Positions 57,267 through 64,000 of a stretch of 64,000 nucleotides of DNA are shown piece after piece. The position numbers were made by a program, and so were the translations under genes. Source of the stretch: Isoetes taiwanensis (lineage: Eukaryota > Streptophyta > Lycopodiopsida > Isoetales > Isoetaceae); assembly GCA_021234155.1 (NCBI GenBank), contig JAJEKV010000682.1, positions 1 through 64,000 of the forward strand, written 5' to 3'. Under the pieces are notes generated by a model. It was not told the DNA's origin. It made no database searches and saw only the letters and a program-made list of their open reading frames with translations. The stretch's first letter is position 1, and each line of letters starts with the position of its first letter.

Positions 57267-58460
57267 ATAAGAAAGCAACTCTACACCCCAAATACTGCAT
57301 GCGATTTGGGCCTGCGGAATTGAATCCCAATTACATTCCAATGCCCATGGATCTAAGGTCACACTGGCCTGTGTGCCGGAATTCAGAGGCCTGCGATGCA
57401 GATGACAAGGGTAGCATGCCGATAGCAAGTCTGATTACCCTGAATCTGGCCCTGCCCTAAACCCTCCAAGATGAAAATAAATCAAAGAGGTTATAAGCAG
57501 CATTTAACAATTTCCTTACACGAATCGGGCTCATAATCTAGATTCGTCTGTGCTAATGCGAGAAAATAATCAGAAACAAGTCTCGGTAACAGTCATCTTT
57601 GCCGAAAACAGGAGAATAATTCGGCTTCAACAGACAGAACGACGGCTACTTGGACAGCCAAGGATCAAACCATTCGTGGATATAATACATCTAGAATGCT
57701 AAGGAATGATTGATTACCTTTGTTGTTTCTGCATCAATTCACCGGGAAGTTGGAAGTCGAACATCTGCTCTGTCTTCAGAACCATTAGGATTCCGTGACG
57801 AGTCTATGCAGAGGAAAAGCAGCACCATAGCCATGCTTTCGAAAGCAAAATTGTTGCCCTGGAGTTGGAAATAGAGCTCAAATGCATAACTAAATGCCAA
57901 AGCTCATGTTGTATTCGTTTCGAGTCTTTTTGGTAACGGACTCAGCACCTTGAGGATTGCAAGTAGAATTTGATGAAGATTATACTGTGTTAGGTAGAAC
58001 CGGAATATATTTTCTTTGTATTAGAATGTGAACAGATATTGTTGGTGGATGAAGAAACAGCTTACATAAGGCGGTTTCCTACAAGACAAGATCTAATTGC
58101 TTTTGCAAATTCTAAAGCTTTTGCGAGAAGGATTTAAACTATATTACCCTTTTCTATGATATAAGTAAAGTGGAGTGTCCAGAGCTCAGCAATTACAGAG
58201 ATAACAACTCACCTTGGTGCTAGGCGGTGTAGAGCTTCTGCAAGGAGTGCAAGGAGTACAACTAATTGGCGGTTTATTTTGTGCAAACAAGCCAAATTAG
58301 AATGGCGATCACTTGTCGCCATCTGCCAGGGCTCACGCGCGCTTTTATCCAGCCCTTAACAATTGCAAAAACCTTTTATACTGTTCCTTAGCAAAACTGA
58401 GATGCCAGCATCAGCATTCTACGTATTTCAATACGACCAAACCACATAACCTTCCACAAT
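57267..58460. other. Upstream region of the hydrolase gene, no firm gene
   Basis: About 1.2 kb without a supportable coding region. Because the hydrolase below lacks a mitochondrial presequence, an additional 5' exon may be hidden here or in the 58,641-58,807 stretch, but no short ORF could be tied to it by splice phase. Confidence 0.4.
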
Positions 58461-58498
58461 CATAAGTTATATATACGGTTTTTGATTCATAAGTTATA
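58461..58498. repeat. 27-bp tandem duplication at MITE target
   Basis: cataagttata recurs at 58,461-58,471 and 58,488-58,498 with atacggtttttgatt between, and the gtttttgatt part appears again right of the MITE (58,624-58,640). So the MITE entered one unit of a pre-existing short tandem repeat. Confidence 0.7.
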
Positions 58499-58502
58499 AA
58501 TA

Positions 58503-58617
58503 GGGAAAAACTACAAAATACCCTTATGTTTTGACTAATTTCGCCACATACCCCATGGAATGCCCCTGATGGTCAACGTACAATGTATTTTGTAGTTTTG
58601 AAATTGTAGTTTTTCCC
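58503..58617. mobile_element. 115-bp MITE, Mutator-like by target duplication
   Basis: Perfect 14-bp terminal inverted repeats GGGAAAAACTACAA (58,503-58,516) and TTGTAGTTTTTCCC (58,604-58,617) are flanked by the 9-bp direct repeat ttataaata (58,494-58,502 and 58,618-58,626). A 9-bp target duplication is typical of Mutator-like elements; hAT elements make 8 bp. The right arm has a second internal gtattttgtagtttt pairing with aaaactacaaaatac of the left arm. There is no coding capacity. It lies about 190 bp before the likely start codon of the hydrolase gene. Confidence 0.85.
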
Positions 58618-58807
58618 TTATAAATATACCGTTTTTGATTGGACACACATAGGCTTTGGCAAAAGACAATTTGGAGTTTATAATGAAGGCCTAGTCTACT
58701 ATGGAAAGAACCCCCGAATTTTTAGGAAGAAAATTTCCTGATATCATCCGGACAGATGCTCATTGCGTGGAGGTGACCATCGAATATTTTGCCCAGGTGA
58801 GAGCGAG

Positions 58808-61800
58808 ATGGCTGTGGCGAGTTCCTTCGTGCAGGGAAGAGTGTCCCCAAACGGATTGGCCATCCTTACCATGGATCGGCCCAAAGCACTTAATGCTATG
58901 AATCTGGGTATTTTTTTTTGGTTCCTGCGAACTAGTAGTATAATCCCTTGGCCATGCTGTTTTGCACTTTCCGGAACTGTTTTGTGTCAAGATATTATTT
59001 TGTCACGGCGCAATTGAAATATTTCTAATCTTGTAATGTCCTACCAATTTATCCGTGTTAGTTCAGATTTTTCACTATTATTATTTTCTTATTGGCGTGG
59101 CCTCTTGGTGCAGAAATGGATATAACATATAAAAACCTCTTGGATGAATGGGAAATTGATCCGGCAGTAAAAGCTGTGCTTGTGGAGAGCAGCTCATCAC
59201 GTGCTTTCTCAGCAGGTATATAGCATGAAACTACTTAGATGATGAAATGTGAAATGTAAATAGTTATTTACCAAGTGAAACTAGTTCACCTTTTGGAGAT
59301 CTGTGTCATGTGAAGCAGGAATGGATATTAAATGGTTAGCAGCAGCATTGAAGGAAGACATTAGTACGCCACTTTTGTGTAAGGTAAAGCCTGGATGGTT
59401 AAAATACAGGGATACAAAGTTATGGTGTACTGAATAATTTTGTATATTTTACTGGGGGATTATTTATAAGTGGACTGTTGCTTTCTCTTTTTTTGGCACA
59501 GGTTTTTGCAGCTGAATACTCTTTGCTAAGTAAGATTGCAGGTTATAAGAAACCTTATATATCGTTGATGGATGGTATTACCATGGGTTTTGGCCTTGGT
59601 CTATCAGGCCATGGTCAGTATCGTATTATCACTGAGGTTGGCTTGTTACTGATGGTAGTCACGTTAATATCAGGTTCATGGACTAATTAAGTTCTGAATT
59701 TTGCAGAGAACACTTATTGCAATGCCTGAGAATGGAATTGGGCTTTTTCCTGATGTTGGTTTTGCTCATATAGCTGCTCAGACACCTGGTCAAGGGGCCA
59801 TAGGTGAGAAATATCTTACACCACGTGATATGTATACTACAAAAGCTTTGACTTCTAAAACAACAAGTCAACCGTGGAATCTTTTCCTGGATTTGCTTCG
59901 GCATCATTCGAGTTGCAGAGTTGTACACAAATTGTGCTGAGTCCATGTATAAGGAGGCTTCTTAGTCATCGCTTCAATTGGCTGGCTGCAGGGTCTTACA
60001 TGGCATTAACAGGTGCTAGAATTGGAAATGCAGCAGATGCACTCTATGCTGGTTTTGGTACTCATTTTGTACAATCGGAGAAACTCAACGTACTCAAGGA
60101 AGCCATTATTTGCAAGAATTTGTAAAATCATGGATCCTTTTAATTAATAGACTATTTTCTGGTTCATTTTGGTTGGAGAACATAATGGAATGTGGTTTCA
60201 CAGATCTGATAATGCTCAAGAAGCCATTGAAGATGTGCTATTAGAATTCAGCCAGGACCCTGGGGCTGCAGATCTTGAGGCTATCCTTCCTGCTGTAGTT
60301 TCTTGTTTCGGCAATTACAGGCCAATGCTTGAAACAATTGATGTCCTTGAGAAAATGCAGGGCTCTTCTGAGGCCAAAGGTTTGTTGATTCAGACAATGC
60401 ACCTGCTTGTTCTTTTTCATGGTGCTCATAATATCAGCCATGAACCACAGTTTCCAAATGGGCAAATGGAGCTCTTGTTGGTCTAAGGAAGGGTGCGCCA
60501 TTCAGTCTTCTCCTTACTCAAAGGCATTCAGACCGTGTTGCCTCCACCCAGCAAATAACAGTATGTTATTTGACCACTTAAGTTTGAACACAATTACTAG
60601 GTGTCTTAGGCTTGAGTGGGTTTGTGCAGATTGATGATTCTGAAGGTCGAGTATCGTATGGCTTGTCGGATGGCCATTCGAAACGACTTTATGGAGGGAG
60701 TTCGAGCAGTTCTTGTTGATAAGGACCAGGTCTGTATTTCATGGTTAAACCTTTTATCTTTTAAACATCTGCCAATGAGCTAGGCTTATGATCCATCTCT
60801 CTACCCAGATGCGAATTTTGTTTTCATCCTGAGTCATATCATGACAGTGCATTTTCATGTTCAAGTTTGATTTTCTGAAGGCTAATTATTTTAAGTGGGA
60901 AGATTTTTCGCAATTGGCAAAGGAAAAAGTCATTTGAAAAAATACAAGTTATGGACTTGTCGTACAAGCAAGCTGATTAATTGCTATTATGCACATACAG
61001 TTGAGCTTGACAGTTAGGGAACACGTCTGTATGCCACCATCCAATTTTGCTGCTGTGTCATCCTGACCCTACAAATTAACATGTTGGCTATGTGCATGGA
61101 ATATGGAATTTTTTGCGAATCAGAGGCAAGTTCAATTGTCATAAGTGAAATTAGAGAGGGCTTACAACAGCCTCAATGCTCAAGAGAAGGACCAGAGTTT
61201 ATGTTGTTCTCTGTGAGTAATAAAGTTTCCGTCATAGCCATATGGTGCTTTGTATTCTGTGAGCACACTTGGTCAAGGATAGGAACATTTCCATGAATTG
61301 GATGGTAAGAAAAATGAAGGAGAGCAAACTTGCCCGCCATCTGTTTCATTCAGAGTAGCATCATCTCACAGTAAAGCATCATCTTTAAATGCTTACAGAA
61401 GCTAGGATCTGCACCCATAGAGCTCTGTTGAATTCCTGGAGCCTCAAAGCCCTGCGGCTTACTTCCTTTCCAACTCACTGTTGAGTCACATCTATTAGAT
61501 GTACCATTTGAGCTGATAAAGCAAGGTCATAATGGACATTCTTGTTACTTGGAGCAAATACTTCACCATAGTCAGTGCCTTCTTTCTAGCATATCCTTTT
61601 ACAAATAGCATTGCCTGATGCTTGTTGAAGGTGCCATCTGCATTCATTTTAAAAGTCTTCTAGACCCATTTCAAACAAATCTCTTCTGCTGTGGACGACA
61701 TTAACCAAGTCCCAAATAATATCTTACTGGACATGTATATTTACTTTGCACGGCACATCTCAGGTTCTGGATACTTGTTCTATGAAATCAGCAAGATATA

Positions 61801-62686
61801 ATTCCAATTTGGTTGGCTTTTGTTGGTGAACCTGCCCTCTTGTGCTCCATGTTCATCCAGCTTAGCTTCACATAAGCTGGACCCCTAAATGCTGAGATTT
61901 TCCATGTTTATATGGGGTCTTTTGCTGGGTGTAATCCCTGTTTACAGTGTAGACAGCAATATTAAGAGCCCAGAACCAAAAGATTTAGGCAGCTGATGAT
62001 CAATCGCATGATCACGTAGGATTAAGTTCTCCATTTTTCTGCAAGGTACAGGGAGGCCTAATTTATGATTTCATCATGTAATGATCAAATTTTGCCAACG
62101 TATATTTTCCCAAGCAGAGCTAATTTTCCAGTTTGGTGTAGCATGAAATTCTCAAAACTTGGAGGGTACTTTGGCTTTCTACTTTTAGGAAGTACATTGT
62201 CATCCATAAATGATAGGAATGGCAAAATTTTGCCAAATGACCTTTCTTAGAAACACAAAAATGATATAATTTCCCATCTCATGGTTGCCCTGGATCTTGC
62301 CCCGAGCTTTCACTGAATTTCATTTTTGTAAACTAAACCATCCAAATAAGAAGCTGGAAGAAAATGCTCAATCAAAGGCCTATCAAGATCAGATCGAAGG
62401 TGTCCTCCTTTAGCCAAAAAGGTCAAGCTCAAGTTGGAAGTTTTAAAAGATTACTTGGCCTAAGCCTTCAATTGGTTTGAAACCGCTAACATATGTAGCT
62501 ATGCAGGACAAGTTTCAATTGTTTGATAATTGTTCTTTTAAAGTTTGAAGGTTCTGATTGCTTGAATGGAAAACTTGTATTCAGAATCCAAAATGGGAGC
62601 CTGCTCATCTACAAGAAGTAAATCTAGAAGATGTCAACGCAATTTTTCAGCCATTTGAAAACCAAGTAGAAGAGCTACTTTTGTAA
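58808..62686 (+). CDS. 3-hydroxyisobutyryl-CoA hydrolase-like, mitochondrial type
   Basis: A crotonase-fold enzyme of valine/branched-chain acyl-CoA catabolism, closest in layout to plant HIBYL-CoA-hydrolase-like proteins. Coding exons: 58,808-58,907, 59,114-59,215, 59,319-59,383, 59,502-59,636, 59,707-59,803, 59,992-60,121, 60,204-60,379, 60,451-60,560, 60,630-60,729 and 62,585-62,686. All introns are GT-AG and all phases join except exon 9, which has one surplus base (100 nt instead of 99; gattctg near 60,638). Motifs: [49 protein letters not shown], and catalytic E and D in [46 protein letters not shown]. About 371 residues, roughly 40 short of family members that carry a presequence, so an upstream exon for mitochondrial import is probably unrecognised. 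Confidence 0.92.
60730..62584 (+). other. Long last intron of the hydrolase gene
   Basis: A 1.86-kb intron between the GT after GACCAG and the acceptor gtattcag before AATCCAAAATGG. The other introns are 70-210 bp, so this one has grown, at least partly by the copia fragment it holds. The last exon completes the protein with the conserved NPKW motif and a 33-residue C-terminus. Confidence 0.85.
61480..62050 (-). pseudogene. Ty1/copia integrase-RT fragment in intron
   Basis: The minus strand reads a copia pol piece. Integrase-end sequence with [11 protein letters not shown]-like wording sits near 61,950 (the tract before TP in copia integrases). After a degraded linker come [20 protein letters not shown] (about 61,655-61,596) and, one frame on, [20 protein letters not shown] (about 61,590-61,530), matching the start of copia RT (KYNADGS...KARLVAKGY...DYEETFAP). 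Stops and indels are frequent; no LTRs were found. It is an old insertion, opposite in direction to the host gene. Confidence 0.7.
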
Positions 62687-64000
62687 TAGCAATTGGCTTT
62701 CATTATTTATGTTGTAAGTATACACCTACCTTTATTGTGGCTTGGACGCAAATCAAGGCCTAATATTGAAGAAGAAAATTAGCCAACTCTGCCTCTAAAT
62801 TATAATTAGGGTGGGGTTGCCTCCTCACTCATGTACCATACCTAATAGGTCCAGACTCCACTCAACCACCCCGCAGCCCCGCAGGATTCGGAGTGGCCCG
62901 TACTAGAAGCCCGCTCACCGCGCAACTAAGTATCACCAAGCAAGGGTAATTTGAGGCCAGATTCAATGCTCATGATGGCTTCAATTTGTGTCCCAAAATT
63001 CACCCTTAAGACTTTCAAGCAAGATGGAAAGATGCCTTAATTCTGGAGGATCAGAACAACATGCTACTCATCAAGACACATCAACCCCTATAAGAGAATA
63101 GTGGTTTCGACAAGAGCCTAACCAGAGAAGGATCCTATTGCACCAAATAGTAGTAGAGCCTCGGTTGTGACCAGGAAGCGACACCAAAGACAAAAGAAAA
63201 AGGCTTCTCAAAGTAAGCAGATTCGCAATTCAACTGTTTTGGCATTAGTTATGACCAAAAATTGAGTCTGTGCAGGCTCCTCAAGTAAGCGAATTGGCAG
63301 TTCAAATGTTCTGGATTCCTAAATCCACAATCAAGGGATGGGTTGTATGTGAAAATTTCTCACAACAGTAGGCACCCACAGATTCTAACATCCAAAAAAC
63401 AAAAAGCACTTGTTTCTAGGGCAATAAGGTTTCAAAAATGTGAAAATCGTATGATGTTACATAAGATTGTGAATTGTTATGGAGGTGTATTTGTAGATTT
63501 TTTCGTATAATGCTGACGGTGGATGGGCTAGTTTGACCCACAATGATGTGATGCCTTTATACAAGTTGCTTTTTTTAGATGTTAGAACGACGTGACACCG
63601 AGATGCTAAAAAAAATGGTAACCTGGCATGTTGCTAATTTAAGTATTTTCATTTGGGTTAAGTGTAGAGCAAGGAACAGAAGAGGGCCTTCTAAGCATGA
63701 TGATGGCGACAAGTGATTGACAGGGCGGAGAAGGCAGCAAGTGATGCCTGTTAAACTCTCCTTCAATTAAGTTAGATTAATTCATGGCGAAGTGGGCATT
63801 GATTTAAGAAAAAAAATCGTCGTAACTTGATTGTGGAGGCAAGATGGGTTCCTGCAAAGGAGCTCGAATCAGCTCCAGATTTGTTCCACGGGTTTTTAGG
63901 AGGCTGAATTGAAGAATTGTTGTTGCCGCAAGCAGTTTGGAGCAAGCAAGGCTTGCATCCAAAAAAAGCCAGGGTCGGAACTGAGTTTTTCCACAGGCCA
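62687..64000. other. 3' flank of the hydrolase gene
   Basis: 3' UTR and intergenic DNA. A GC-richer block at 62,810-62,935 (accccgcagccccgcagg, gcccgctcaccgcgc) resembles decayed repeat sequence. No ORF, element end or RNA gene could be supported. Confidence 0.45.

Noticed and set aside
62810-62935. tRNA or other structured RNA gene
   Set aside because: GC-rich, but no cloverleaf with A and B boxes could be drawn.
1-64000. CRISPR array, bacterial operon or plasmid signals
   Set aside because: There are no regularly spaced identical repeats. Introns, LTR elements and LINEs show a plant nuclear genome.

Overview
This looks like nuclear DNA of a land plant with a large, repeat-rich genome. The only well-supported cellular gene is a plant-type, multi-exon 3-hydroxyisobutyryl-CoA hydrolase-like gene at 58.8-62.7 kb. 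Nearly everything else is transposon-derived: a Ty3/gypsy chromovirus-like element, several LINEs, a hAT transposase, a copia fragment, a TRIM-like element and a MITE. Introns, AT-rich spacers and PPR and H3 remnants fit a vascular plant, perhaps not an angiosperm, but I cannot name the species. No bacterial operons, CRISPR arrays or rRNA genes are visible.

Layout: (1) 1-21,042 and 24,345-45,222 are two copies of one long segment in the same orientation, about 24.2 kb apart. Each copy holds, left to right: the 3' part of a hAT transposase; an AT-rich spacer; an unrecognised ORF; a LINE 3' end with a (TTCTA)n tail; an acidic ORF; a 5'-truncated Ty3/gypsy element with chromodomain; its 1.54-kb 3' LTR; about 7 kb of AT-rich decayed repeats with minus-strand LINE pieces; a TRIM-like element; and another decayed 2.7 kb. 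The left copy is far more damaged. Its differences from the right copy cluster at CTG/CAG (CHG) trinucleotides, which suggests context-dependent sequencing error in methylated DNA more than ordinary mutation. (2) 21,043-24,344 lies between the copies. It holds a divergent histone H3-like ORF that begins exactly at the copy boundary, a small unknown ORF, a decayed PPR gene on the minus strand and the 5' part of the right-hand hAT transposase. (3) 45,223-57,300 is a nested-repeat zone: a minus-strand solo LTR of the same gypsy family (5-bp target duplication TATAT) split by a 4.07-kb LINE, then more LINE 3' ends, and a 1.6-kb retroposed sequence with poly(A) tail and 10-bp target duplication. 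(4) 57,300-64,000 contains the hydrolase gene, with a 115-bp MITE just upstream and a dead copia fragment in its long last intron.

The hydrolase gene would act in mitochondrial valine/branched-chain acyl-CoA catabolism. It has ten recognisable coding exons whose splice phases fit together except for one 1-nt surplus in exon 9. None of the transposons has an intact full coding set as written. Many of their frameshifts may be sequence errors, so gene-death calls in the two duplicated copies are provisional.
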